The notes under the pieces: model-generated
Databases searched by the model: none
The model's input: the letters and a program-made list of their open reading frames with translations, nothing else
Told to the model about the DNA's origin: nothing
Position numbers and translations under genes: made by a program
Assembly: GCA_003049465.1 (NCBI GenBank)
Contig: PYSS01000047.1
Span: 62,001 to 126,000, forward strand
Source of the DNA: Magnaporthiopsis rhizophila
Lineage: Eukaryota; Ascomycota; Sordariomycetes; Magnaporthales; Magnaporthaceae
Reading direction: 5' to 3'
DNA length: 64,000 nt
In this document: positions 22,382 through 32,892 of the stretch, piece after piece
Numbering within the stretch: position 1 is the stretch's first letter
Layout of the letters: each line of letters opens with the position of its first letter

Positions 22382-23608
22382 ATGGACGAAGCAAAGGTCC
22401 AGCCAGCCACCCCCGGGCGGCCGGCGTCGCTATTTCTGCCGTCGTCGACGGCGACGTCATCATCTTCTCCAACCCGGCGGCGGCGGGGGCTCATCTTTTT
22501 CATACCGGGCAACCCGGGCCTGGTCGGCTACTACGTCCCGTTCCTGTCGCACCTCCGGCGGCTCCTGGACGAAGGCGAGGAGAAGGAGGACCCCAGCAGC
22601 AGCAGCAGCAGCAGCAGCATCAGCAGCCACCACCAGAGAATGGCATTCGACATCTTCGGCACCAGCCTGCCCGGGTTCGACGACGCGGACCACGAGACGC
22701 CCTTCGCGCTGACGACCAACCCGCCGCACGACGTCGAGCACCAGGTGCGTTTCGTGGCCGGCCTCGTCGCCGAGCGGGACGCGGCGTTTTCATCCTCGTC
22801 TTCTTCGTGTTCGGGAAAGGGATACGACGCCGTCGTGATGATGGGCCACTCCCTCGGCACGTACCTGGCCTGCGAGGTGCTGCACCGCGACCTCGTCGCG
22901 CAGCAGCAGCGACGGCGGCAGAACCACAACCACGGCCACGACCACGACCACGGCCAGGATCAGCAACACAGCCGTCCGCGCCTGCGCGCCGCAGTGCTGC
23001 TCATGCCGACCATAGCGCACCTGGCGCTCTCGCCGTCGGGCCGGCGTTTGGATTTGGTGCGCCGGTCGGCCGTGCTGAGCCGCTGGGCGCACGTCGTCGC
23101 CGCCCTGGCGCTCGCACCCTGGCCCAAGCGGCTGCTGGCGCTGCTGCTGCGGCGCGTGTGGGGCATGGCCGGCCACGGGGCGGACGCGACGGCCGAGTGG
23201 CTCAAGAGCAGGGACGGCGTGTGGCAGGCGCTGCACTTGGGCAAGGACGAGATGGCTGTTATCGGGGAGGACCGCTGGGCTGCGGATGGGTTTTGGGGTA
23301 GTGAGGCGGCAGGGGTGGTGGAGGGGGCGGTGATGGAGACGGTGAAGGATGGGGAGAAGAAAGGGATGGTGAGGCCGCCGAGGTTCTACATGTTTTATGG
23401 CAGGGACGACCACTGGATCTCGAACGAGGTCAGGGACGAGTTCATCGCTGCCAGGCGCGCGCAGGTGGGGGACTGCGACGGGAAGGAGAGCGCCAAGATT
23501 GTGGTGGATGAGAGTGGCGTGATACCGCACGACTTTTGCATCAACTACAGCGAGCCTGTGGCGGAGAAGGTCAAGGTGTGGATTGACGAGCTCGCAGAGC
23601 AGCTATGA
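22382..23608 (+). CDS. Lipid-droplet-associated hydrolase (LDAH family, alpha/beta fold)
   Basis: Single-exon alpha/beta hydrolase of the LDAH (DUF2305) family, acting at lipid droplets; its substrate (sterol ester or other neutral lipid) is not settled in the family. ATG 22382 gives 408 residues. Signatures are LIFFIPGNPGLVGYYVPFL near the N-terminus, the nucleophile elbow MMGHSLGTYLACEVL (Ser about residue 157), FYMFYGRDDHWIS (acid) and GVIPHDFCINYSE (His). A central apolar stretch (VVAALALAPWPKRLLALLL) may dip into the lipid monolayer. Two low-complexity inserts are present: a Ser run from AGC repeats near 22590-22620 and a His/Asp/Gln-rich loop at about 22920-22975. Confidence 0.85.
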   Translation: MDEAKVQPATPGRPASLFLPSSTATSSSSPTRRRRGLIFFIPGNPGLVGYYVPFLSHLRRLLDEGEEKEDPSSSSSSSSISSHHQRMAFDIFGTSLPGFDDADHETPFALTTNPPHDVEHQVRFVAGLVAERDAAFSSSSSSCSGKGYDAVVMMGHSLGTYLACEVLHRDLVAQQQRRRQNHNHGHDHDHGQDQQHSRPRLRAAVLLMPTIAHLALSPSGRRLDLVRRSAVLSRWAHVVAALALAPWPKRLLALLLRRVWGMAGHGADATAEWLKSRDGVWQALHLGKDEMAVIGEDRWAADGFWGSEAAGVVEGAVMETVKDGEKKGMVRPPRFYMFYGRDDHWISNEVRDEFIAARRAQVGDCDGKESAKIVVDESGVIPHDFCINYSEPVAEKVKVWIDELAEQL

Positions 23609-23956
23609 GGTCTAATTTGTAGGAACTATGTGGTAACATTCTGTCGACTCAACCGAAGGCATTCTACAAGGACAAAGGAGATAGAAATAGAACCAAGCAC
23701 CACAGCCAAGTTATAGAGCTAGAAAGTCGCTGGCAAACACCAAAGAATTTTTTTTGTTCGGTTGCTCAATCCAGAGGTAGATAGGACAGGCATATGCTAG
23801 ACGGCTAATATAACAAAAGAGAGAAACCCAAATAATAAAACGCCATACCGTCAGGGTCCGTAGTTCCCCAACAGCCTCGTGATAAAAAAAAGCAACGCTA
23901 TGAGATGTCAAACCAATATGATATAAAAAAAGAAATCCATACTAACCACAGAAACA
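23609..23956. other. Convergent intergenic spacer
   Basis: A/T-rich 3' flanks of the LDAH-like gene (plus) and the S41 peptidase gene (minus). No gene is seen. Confidence 0.5.
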
Positions 23957-26392
23957 TCAGTAGCCCCTGTGATCCCACCAGCCATCGCTCGGCACCTGCT
24001 TCGGTCTCCTGTTGATAAGCGCAAGGTCATGCGCCGACAGGCCCCGGACGTCAAGATCCCTGCGCGACGCCCGCCCGGCCGCCGCCTCCCAGCGTTTGCC
24101 GGGCCGGCCGCCCTCGGTCGGCAGCTTGCGGTCCGTGTAGGCCCGCGACCCGGGGCCGTCGTAGGCCGGGTGCTTGGCCCGGACCTTGTCGCGGTCCAGC
24201 TTGGGAGGCTCGTCGCCGAGCGTGCCGTCCTTGCCCGTGCTCGAGCCCTCGACGCATTTACCGCCCTTGAAGGCGACGTCGGCGGCCACCTTCCAGGCCT
24301 CGGCGGGCTTGCGCGTCATGTCGTACGTGTAGAAGCGGCGGCAGGCGGCGGCCTCGTACACGAACTGCTGCGGCACCTGGGCGTCGGCGTCGCGGTACGC
24401 GTTGCGGAAGTTGAACTGCAGGTTGGCCAGCGGCGGCATCAGCGGCAGGTCGCGGTCGGTGCGCGGCAGCCCCTCGGGTCGCTTGGCGTCCGGGGAGAGC
24501 TTGCGCAGGGCGTTGGCGAGGATCTGCTGGAACAGGTTGAACTTTATGACCTGGGCGCCCTTGACGCCGCCCACGACCTGCATGGGCGCCTTGAGCGGCC
24601 GCCCGCCCAGCGCGAGCGTCTTGACCTTTTGGTGGTGCGTCAGCATGCGCGCCAGGATGGTGCACGTCGACGCGCAGAAGCCGTCGGTGACGAGCACGAT
24701 GTCCTTGGCCTCAAAGTGCGGCTCGGGTGGCGTGTCCTTGGCGCTGTAGCCGGAAACGACAAAACCCGGCTCGCCGACCGTGTCCTCCTTGGTGAAGTTG
24801 TAGCGGAGGATGCTGGAAACCTTGTCCTCCTTGGTGGCGACGGGACCGCCCCACACGGCATTCCAGTCCGCGTACCGCTTCAGGTCCTTGTCCAGGACGT
24901 TGTTGAACGCGGACCGCTCCTGCTTGGTGCCGTAGACGTCCTTGCCGATCACGTCCCAGGCGTCGGTCGCGCGGATGCGGGTGCCGTCAAAGGGCGGGTC
25001 GGCCTTCGGGAAGAGGTTCCGGTACAGCTCGTACGACTGGAAGAGCAGCCCGCCGCCGTTGGCCTGGACATCGATGACGAGCTTGGTGCGCTTGGCCTTG
25101 CGGCACTCGCTGATGAAGGTGCGCACGACGCGCCGGAACTCGTGGAACTCGCGCGTCGTCCGCGGCGCGCCCGACTTGGGCGAGAAGGAGAAGATGGAGA
25201 GCACGGCCACGTCCTTGTACTCGGTCTCGTTGAGGAAGTACCCCGCGATGTAGTCGTTGTAGTGCTTCACCACGGGATAGGGGTAGCCCACGACCGTGGG
25301 CGCCGAGGCGGGCGTCCCCGAAGTCTTGACGGCCTTCTTCTTGCTGTTCTTGCTGACCTTGGTTGCGGTGGGGTTCGCCTTGGAAGAAGAAGAAGACGTT
25401 GTGGTGCTGCTGCTGGATGTGGTGGTAGCTGTCGTTGTTGTACCGGTGGTAGACGACGTGGTCGACGTGGTGGCCGCTGTTGCCTTGACCGACAGTGACG
25501 ACGACACTGCGCCCCTTTCGGGGGCCGGGATCTCGTACGCCAGGTGCAGATCGCGGCCATTCTCGATATCTGTGAGATCCTGTTGCAGAATTGCATAGTT
25601 AGGGAAAGTCTTGACGGATCCGTTAGCGTACTTGTAAACACTGAAGTCGGGAAGCTCGACATATCCGCCGCTTGTGAAGTAGCGGCCGCCACCACGAGCG
25701 AGAGTCGCCGGGGAGGAGAAGAGGTTGTTATACTGCGCGTCTGGGTCTTGGAGCGCGCTGTTGGCGGCCACAATCTGCAGGTACTCAACGATGGCGAGGC
25801 CGTCGATGCTGACGACCTCGGATGGCTCAAAATGCTTGCTCTTGGCCTGCTTCCGCAGGTCTTCCACGTCGTAGACCTTGGGCAGTTCGATGCCGTCCTT
25901 GGATACCGACACGAGAGAGCGGCTGACCTGGAAGCCAAAGACAGTCAGTAGTGCGGGCCGGTAGTCGAAGTGGCCGTCGTAGACCTGGTTGTAGATGGCG
26001 TTGAGCTCCCAGGCAAAGTCGAGCTGGGATTTGTAGCCGCCCGCCCGCAGCTTCTCCTTGATCTGCTTGAGGCCACCGATGAGGTCAATGGGTGGGAACA
26101 GGTAGCCGTCAGGAGGATTCTTGAGGTATCCTAATGTGCTCTGCTGTTCGACATAGGGGATTAGAGAGTCGATTAGCTCAATGTCTCTGTCAAGGTTCAA
26201 GGGGACGGATGCCAGGCAGGCCAGGGCCACCGATGGCTTGATTCGGGACTCTATTCCGAACTCGGCGGCTTGACGGGCGACGCGGCAGGGCTCATGAGTG
26301 GTGTTATACGTCGACTGGCGGTCCCAGAGCAGGCCCCTGGCGGAGACGCCGGAGAGGAGGGCCGCAAAGGCCCATCCTAGTGCTCGCACCAT
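23957..26392 (-). CDS. Secreted peptidase S41 family (CPAF/tail-specific-like)
   Basis: Intronless, 811 residues. An N-terminal signal peptide (ALGWAFAALLSGVSA) directs secretion. The family is recognised by an S41-type core: KLVIDVQANGGGLLFQSYEL followed by IVLVTDGFCASTCTILARML, where the Ser in CAST is the likely nucleophile, and TLALGGRP. The N-terminal part (TLGYLKNPPDGYLFPPIDLI) resembles that of fungal secreted S41 proteins annotated as containing a CPAF-like PDZ domain. Around residues 300-360 a long Ser/Thr run followed by Lys-rich sequence forms a linker that is likely O-glycosylated. The substrate is unknown. The start ATG (26392-26390) directly precedes the signal peptide. Confidence 0.82.
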   Translation of the reverse strand: MVRALGWAFAALLSGVSARGLLWDRQSTYNTTHEPCRVARQAAEFGIESRIKPSVALACLASVPLNLDRDIELIDSLIPYVEQQSTLGYLKNPPDGYLFPPIDLIGGLKQIKEKLRAGGYKSQLDFAWELNAIYNQVYDGHFDYRPALLTVFGFQVSRSLVSVSKDGIELPKVYDVEDLRKQAKSKHFEPSEVVSIDGLAIVEYLQIVAANSALQDPDAQYNNLFSSPATLARGGGRYFTSGGYVELPDFSVYKYANGSVKTFPNYAILQQDLTDIENGRDLHLAYEIPAPERGAVSSSLSVKATAATTSTTSSTTGTTTTATTTSSSSTTTSSSSSKANPTATKVSKNSKKKAVKTSGTPASAPTVVGYPYPVVKHYNDYIAGYFLNETEYKDVAVLSIFSFSPKSGAPRTTREFHEFRRVVRTFISECRKAKRTKLVIDVQANGGGLLFQSYELYRNLFPKADPPFDGTRIRATDAWDVIGKDVYGTKQERSAFNNVLDKDLKRYADWNAVWGGPVATKEDKVSSILRYNFTKEDTVGEPGFVVSGYSAKDTPPEPHFEAKDIVLVTDGFCASTCTILARMLTHHQKVKTLALGGRPLKAPMQVVGGVKGAQVIKFNLFQQILANALRKLSPDAKRPEGLPRTDRDLPLMPPLANLQFNFRNAYRDADAQVPQQFVYEAAACRRFYTYDMTRKPAEAWKVAADVAFKGGKCVEGSSTGKDGTLGDEPPKLDRDKVRAKHPAYDGPGSRAYTDRKLPTEGGRPGKRWEAAAGRASRRDLDVRGLSAHDLALINRRPKQVPSDGWWDHRGY

Positions 26393-27558
26393 GGTGTCGA
26401 GCTCGTATACGAAGGGATGTGGGGGCGGTTAGGGAGAAAGAAGTCGGAGAGGTAGGATGTTGGAGAATAGAAGTGAACAACTCAGGGGCACTCGATTTCA
26501 TGGGCCGCCAAGAAACAAGGACAGGGACGGGTATATAAAAAAAAAAAAAAATAAACCAACAAGTTGGAGTGATGCTTGGTGGATGTTGTGAAGGCAGCTT
26601 GGGCAGGGAACAACCGCCGTCTTAATGTTGAGGTTGCCATCACGGCTGAGTGTTTACCGGGATGCTTACTAGGGGGGTGAGCGGCCCTGCCAAGCATCCC
26701 AGCTCCCCGCAGCCGCCCCTCCACTCCAAGTCCAGGCCCTCTTCTGTCGCCCGGAGCACTGCGCCATGGCAGCAACTGTCTGTTTGAATCCTGTGTCCCA
26801 GGCTACATAATTGCCCAATAAGCACCTCGTTCCGACCGAGGCTCTTGGATACCGCAATTGTCACTCGGATCCTCTGAGCTCGCTCGCCACACGCCAGCTC
26901 GGCACGGTCCGATACCAAAGGCTCAAGACTTGGTTAGTTGAGTAAGTGGCACAGAATCTATCACTGGATAGCCCTGTTGCTTAGCAGGTGCAGATTTCGA
27001 AACGAGCGAAAGGAGGACAATGAGTCTGCACATCGCAAATCCAGGAGGTGGCGGGCAGGTCAATCCATCAAGAGACTGGGCCGCTAGACAAGCCCGCGGA
27101 CGTCGACCGCACGAGCTCGCTGCGAAATGGCATTCCAGTGGACATAGTTCGTGATGCTATTCTCCTTGGAGCAATGTCTTGAGAGCGACAGACACCTGCG
27201 CAAGGCTGTCCGACACTGAGAGTGTCGCTGCAGGCTGACGGTTGAAGGATGGGGTTGACTGGTGACGAGAGGAATAAGCACAGCGAGTGCCTGGGTAAAT
27301 TTAGGGCGGTGGCTGATTGATGACTCCATCAGGGGGCGGCCGCGGTCGCCAGTCAGCGCGACCGGTTTTCCATCCACGGATGCCTTCGCCCGGTTTCCCA
27401 TTATACAACCCCTGAGGTTGACGACGATGAAAAAGAAAGAAAGAAAGTAAGAAAGAAAAAAGGAAAGAAATTATAAAAGTTACGAATACGGTGCACTGAG
27501 GCAGGCTGGCAATCATCACCCAGTTGAAAAAAATTCCAACAAGACAAAACAAAAGAAA
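26393..27558. other. Intergenic region upstream of S41 peptidase gene
   Basis: Promoter side of the S41 peptidase gene, with an A-run at about 26537-26551 and an AAAGAAAGAAAG tract at 27431-27468. No protein gene is supported. Bases just left of the tRNA read TTTTGTTTTG on the minus strand and fit a polymerase III terminator. Confidence 0.45.
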
Positions 27559-27630
27559 TGACCCAGACCCGATTTGAACGGATAACCTTTTGATCTGGAG
27601 TCAAACGCGCTACCGTTGCGCCACTAGGCC
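27559..27630 (-). tRNA. tRNA-Trp (CCA)
   Basis: 72-nt cloverleaf on the minus strand. The acceptor stem GGCCTAG pairs with CTGGGTC (two G-U pairs, discriminator A). The D arm is GCGC-AACGGTA-GCGC; the anticodon arm TTTGA-CTCCAGA-TCAAA has anticodon CCA; the T arm is ATCCG-TTCAAAT-CGGGT. There is no intron. The CCA tail is not encoded, as usual. A T-run follows within a few bases downstream. Confidence 0.93.
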
Positions 27631-28045
27631 ATTCGTGATGCACATTCCTTGACGATACATTATGAATCCTAGTGCTGGGAGGTTACCGGGGAAGCAACCC
27701 CGCCAGGAGTCTCCATCGTGCCAACCCGGTTTCCGAATACGTCAGGGGCGGATAATCGGGCAGCTGCTATCCCGTTCCTTCCGCAATGGACGCGACTGCT
27801 TAAGCACATGCTCCAACAGAATCTCGATCGCGCCTGGAGCGTTCCCGCCAACCATCCACTGGGCTCTGGGCTGGTTAAAAACCCTCTCTCCTCACGTCGC
27901 CGATGGTCCACGTCTTCGATTGAACTTTGAAAGGCCACCAACACTCAGCTCAACATCGCCAGCAGCAGCAACGGGACTTTGAAATCCACCCATCATCGCG
28001 ACCTCGATCTCTCCACATCCGGCACGACTCGGCAACCAACGCACA
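27631..28045. other. Spacer between tRNA-Trp and promethin-like gene
   Basis: Divergent spacer carrying the promoter and leader of the promethin-like gene. No gene is seen. Confidence 0.45.
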
Positions 28046-28859
28046 ATGACCCCAATGGACACTGTATCCGGCCTGTTGGCCTTTGCGCAGCGCCAGCTCG
28101 ACCGCCTCATCAGCCCTCAGGCTCGCAGTCGCATCTACGACCGAGTCCAAGCGTTCGCTGCGGCGCGCCCCCTTTCTTTTGTCAGTGGGCCGTCTTCTTC
28201 TTCACTGTAGAGGGATGAGGATGTAAACCAATCCCAACCATTCAATGTCGCTTCATGCTAACAATTCCCATTCAATGTGCCTCCCCATCCGCTGTTTTCC
28301 TACCATGCAGACCTTCATTGTTGCCCAGGTTCTGACCTCGCTGCTTCCAATCGGGCTGTTCCTTGCCTTCACCATCTCGGTCCTGGCCGTCTCGGTGGGC
28401 GCGGCGCTGCTCTTCTCGCTGTTCTGGCTTGGCGTCGCGCTCCTCTTCCTCATCCCGGCGCTCTTCATGACCGCCTCGCTCGGCCTGCTCGTCTTCATGT
28501 GGGCGGTCGCTGCCCGCTTCGCCTGGTATGCCCTCCCCGCCCGCATCAAGGCCTCCATCACGGCTGCTGGTGGTGCCCCGCGATCGTCCGAGGAGCATCA
28601 GCACAAGGGCCACCAGAACGGCTACCGCGAGGCCCACTATCCGTCCTACGCGGCCGCGGCCGCGGTGGGGGCCGCAAAGGATGCTGGCAGTGGTCAGGCC
28701 GAAGATCACAAGATCCCCCCCGCGCGCAAGACTGTCATCGACGCGGCGCCTCCGCCCCCTAAGCTCGAGACTAATGGATCGTCGCTGCCCCCGGAGGCCG
28801 TTGGGGTTGCTGACCTCGAGAAGTTCAAGGAGATGAAGGAGGGGCTGATCACCCCCTAG
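28046..28859 (+). CDS. Promethin/LDAF1-like lipid-droplet protein
   Basis: Likely member of the promethin (LDAF1/LDO) family, which works with seipin at sites of lipid-droplet formation on the ER. Exons are 28046-28180 and 28311-28859. The donor GTCAGT and the acceptor CATGCAG join in phase 0 to give 227 residues. A short amphipathic N-terminus (LLAFAQRQLDRLISPQARSR) leads into a compact block of hydrophobic segments at about residues 46-115 (QVLTSLLPIGLFLAF, LLFSLFWLGVALLFLI, TASLGLLVFMWAVAARFAWY), able to form hairpins. The tail is hydrophilic, Ala/Pro-rich and charged. Identification rests on layout and the hydrophobic block rather than on catalytic residues. Confidence 0.65.
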
Positions 28860-29631
28860 TCGAAGCATTTCGATGCGACCCGGGTTTGAAAATTCACCCA
28901 GCTACTCTCATCTCAGAGGGTTTCCCATCTGACCACTGTCGTTTCTTCCTGTACTAATAACTCGGTTCTTTCCTTGATGGAATTCCTATGTTTTCGGGTT
29001 CGGACGGGGTATTTTGGCACCGCACTCTCAAGTGCGGATTTCCCACTTGCTTTCAACCACATGAAGCGCACAAGGTACCAGGCCTTAATGTGCGAAATTA
29101 CTATGGCGCCTTTGCTTTCAATTGTTTAGCTACTCGAATACGGAGGATGGTTCGGACAGATGATGACGGATAGGTTTGTTGCTAGCTTCTGACATGCGAC
29201 ACTGATCGATCAATTGACCAATTATATCAAGACTTGCTTCGCGGAAGACATGTGTTCATGCAGCTCAGATTCGATGGTATCCCAGCCTTTTGTCTGTTCA
29301 TTTTCTTGCTCGTGTCAGTGGCGTGACGTCAAGAGCTCAGTGCCTGGAACGGCATAGTTCCCCGCTCTGCTCCAGCACATGATCACGGCTCCGCGCGGGT
29401 CCTGTCTTGGAAGCTCGTGCATCGCTAGCTAAGCTCGGACCATGCATTGACGCGACGCCGTCGCCTCTCACTTCTTCCCGCGGCAAAACTTGGGTCAGGA
29501 ACGGTCGGAACTGTCGACTCAAGGCGGCACCGTTGGGAAGGGGGACCCCTCTGACTTTGCCTAGCACTGCGATACGGTTTCTCGTCTCGTTTTTACATTT
29601 TACCCTCTTTACCCGCGTCGGGGTCTACGCC
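28860..29631. other. Intergenic spacer upstream of pff1
   Basis: About 770 bp with no supported gene; it holds the 3' flank of the promethin-like gene and the promoter of pff1. Confidence 0.45.
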
Positions 29632-32600
29632 ATGGCGAACCCCTTTGCCTTCAGACCCGTCCAGGTAACCTTCTGGACGACGGCTGTTTACTTGGCACTG
29701 CTCATACCCCTTGTCTGGATAAACGAGGGTGTCCCTCCCGTCAACCCCGATAGCTCGTAGGCAATCCCCATAAAAGCCCTGCCCATTTTGTCTGATCTGG
29801 AGCTGGAGCTGATCAGGCGACGACACATTGCAGCCTTTTCCTGGATCGTGGTCTCAACATAACCGAGGCCTGGGCCGATTTGCAGGAGATCACGCAGTAT
29901 TTCCACCACCCGAACAGCAGGAAAAACGACGATGTGCGGGACTACCTGCTGCTCCGGATGGAGCAGATTATCAGCGAGAATAAGGCGCAGGACCAGACCA
30001 CCATCTTTAACGACGTCTCGTCAAACCTAACCTTCAAGCACTATGGCATTCCCGTCCACTACCAAGGCAACAACCTCTACGCCTATATCCGTGGCCAGGA
30101 TGACGTTGAGGGTGAATGGTGGCACGACGCGACGGCCGGCAAGCCCGTCGGAAAGGGAGGAGTTCTAGTGAACGCTCACTTTGACTCGTAAGCCCATCTC
30201 TCTTCCCCATCTCTCATCTTTTACCCGGCGTCTTCCCTTGGTTGCGTGCGGGCTGTACTGATTGCCGGCCGTGCATCTTTCAGTGTTGCCACTGCTTATG
30301 GCGCTACGGACGACGGCATGGGCGTGGCGACGGTCCTCCAGATGATCAGGTACTTCACCACGCCTGGAAACCAGCCGCGCCGTGGCATCGTCGCCCTGCT
30401 CAACAACGCCGAGGAGCCGGGCCTGCTGGGCGCCGCCGCCTTTGGGCAGAGCCCCCTGTTGCCCTTTATCCACACCTTCCTCAACCTGGAGGGTGCTGGC
30501 GCCGGCGGTCGCTGCGTCCTGTTCCGCACCACCGATCAGGAGGTGACGAGCGCCTTCGCCAACGTGCAATCGCCCTTTGGGTCCGTCATCGGCTCCGACG
30601 GCTTCAACCTGGGCCTCATCCGGAGCGGGACCGACTTTTCGGTCTGGCACGACATCTTTGGCCAGCGCGGCCTGGACCTTTCCTTTTTCAGGCCGCGAGC
30701 GCTCTACCACACGAACCAGGATGACGCCAGGCACGCGAGCACGCGGAGCCTCTGGCACATGATGGCCAACTCCCTCACGACCCTGATCAACCTCTCGGCC
30801 GAGACGGGGTCCGACTACATCGGCGAGCGGCCCGACGGGGCCAAGGACAAGGTCCCGAACGGATCTGGCAGCGACGGTGTTTGGTTCGATCTCTTCGGCA
30901 GCTCCTTCGTGCTCTTCAACCTAAGGGGCATGTTTGCGTGGTCGCTGACCATCCTGATCATGGGACCACTAACACTGTTCCTCATGTTTTACCTGGTTCA
31001 CCTGAAGGACAAGAGCTACCTCTTCTCCTCGAAGCTGTCAGCCTCCAGCAACGACCCAGACGGAGCCGAGTCGATCCAACTCGGCGGCTGGAAGGGTCTG
31101 TTCCGCTTCCCTGTTGCTCTCGCTGTGTCCGGGACCCTGGTCGTCGGGTCGGCCCTTCTGCTCAGGAAGATGAACCCATTCATAATCTACAGCAGTGAAT
31201 ACGCCGTGTAAGACAGTTCCTGCCTGCCCTTCAAGTGATTTGAAAACAACACGTTACTGACTCTGAGGTGACAAAAGCTGGGCTATGATGACGTCCCTCT
31301 TTTACTTCGTCTTTTGGGCCATGATGAGGGGCGCCAGCATCATGCGGCCAAGCGCGCTACACCGACTTTATACCCACCTATGGCTCTTCTTTCTCGGTTG
31401 GATCGTCCTCGTTGCTGTGACTGTGCTGGAGGATAGGATGCAGATCGCTTCCGGCTACATGTTTGTTTTCTGGGAGTCGCAGGTCTTCCTCTCGACCTTC
31501 CTTGCCGTCTGCGACCTTTTCTCCTTGCCCAAGAGAGCGGATATTGCGCGAAATGTTGAGGAGGAAGACCAGATCCGCGACCATCTCGAAGCTGTTCCTC
31601 GTGCCGACGATCTGATTTCCCCCTCACCTGGCGAGGCCGCCAGCCAAAACGAGACCGGATTGGAGCGACGAGGACGGGACGACTCGGAAGAGGAGGACCA
31701 AGAATTCGCCAACGAAGAGACGCCACTCTTTAGGAAATCCCAGAGTGGGAGGCTTGACACATCGTTCTTCCGCAGGGGCTACCGCCGCTCTTTGTCGGCC
31801 ATAATGGAGAGCTCCAGGGCCGGACAGGACGGCGAGCAAACGCGGCAGCACCAGGAGCCATACGGGAAGGAACAATTCTGGTCGGGAGAGATGGTCTCGT
31901 CTACGTGGCTGCTGCAATTCTTGCTGCTGGGCCCGTTCCTCATCATCCTTGCGGCACAAATCGGACTGCTTCTCACCTCGGCCACAAATCAGACCGGCTC
32001 GGACGGCTCCAACCTGCTGACGCCGTACCTTGCCGTCGCCGTCCTCAGCATCGTGCTGCTTGTACCGCTCTCGCCCTTCATCCATCGGGTGAGCAAGCAT
32101 TTGCCGTTACTTCTCCTCGTCGTCTTCGCAGGAACGCTCGTCTACAATCTCGTGGCGTTTCCCTTTTCGCCCGCGGCGCCCTACAAGATCTTTTTCAAGC
32201 AGACGCTCGATCTCGAGACGGGCGCGACGGCCGTCCGGCTGTCGGGCATCGAGCAGTACCTCCGCACCATCATTGCGGACATCCCTTCGGCCGCGGGCCA
32301 GACTATCGAGTGCGGGCCCAGCATCAGCCGCAGAGACCTGGCCGACTGTGTTTTCGACGCTGCCAAGGTGCCGCCACGACCGGCCTACGGCAGCGGCAAC
32401 GACAGCCTGGAGCTGGCTCCCAGCGTGCCGCCGACGACAGAATACTACGGGAAGCTGCTCAGCGTTCGCATCACAAACCGCACCCACGTCACTGCCGGCA
32501 GGCGCAGCACTCGTGGACAGGCGCGCCTGCACATCGACGCCGTGAACACGCGCATCGTGGAACTCCGGTTCCCCGCCGAGGGGCCGGCCATCCGGTCGGT

Positions 32601-32892
32601 GAGAGTGGTCGGGGCCGAGCCGTGGGACACGCGGTTCGGAGCCTTCCCGGAGGAAGGTGCCCGGCTCGTCCGGCTCTGGCGGCGCGACTGGGACCGGGGC
32701 TGGGCCGTGGACCTCACGTGGGACGGCGACGGCGGCCTGGACGGTGACGCGGTGGCGCTGTGGAGCGACGCCAACGAGGCGGCGCACGCCATGCCGGCCT
32801 TCCGCGAGGTGGTCCATTACACGCCGCCGTGGGCTGCCGTGTCCAAGGCGTCGCCGGGGCTGGTGGAGGGCAAGAAGGCGTTCAAGGTGTAA
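29632..32892 (+). CDS. pff1: Vacuolar membrane metalloprotease Pff1 (M28 family)
   Basis: Zinc-dependent peptidase anchored in the vacuolar membrane. Exons are 29632-29756, 29834-30187, 30284-31207 and 31278-32892 (1005 residues, typical for Pff1), with every junction in phase 2. A signal-anchor helix (WTTAVYLALLIPLVWI) comes first. The M28 peptidase domain follows, with metal ligands in VNAHFDS, GATDDGMG, NNAEEPGLLG, LNLEGAGAGG and YHTNQDD. The C-terminal half has about eight membrane helices (FAWSLTILIMGPLTLFLMF, LFYFVFWAMM, FLLLGPFLIILAAQIGLLL and others), an acidic cytosolic loop, and a large lumenal C-terminal domain. The first two metal-site motifs straddle an intron. Confidence 0.95.

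Noticed and set aside
23969..25498. 509-codon plus-strand frame
   Set aside because: Shadow of the S41 peptidase coding strand; composition (Arg, Gly, Val, Leu repeats) is that of a GC-rich antisense frame.
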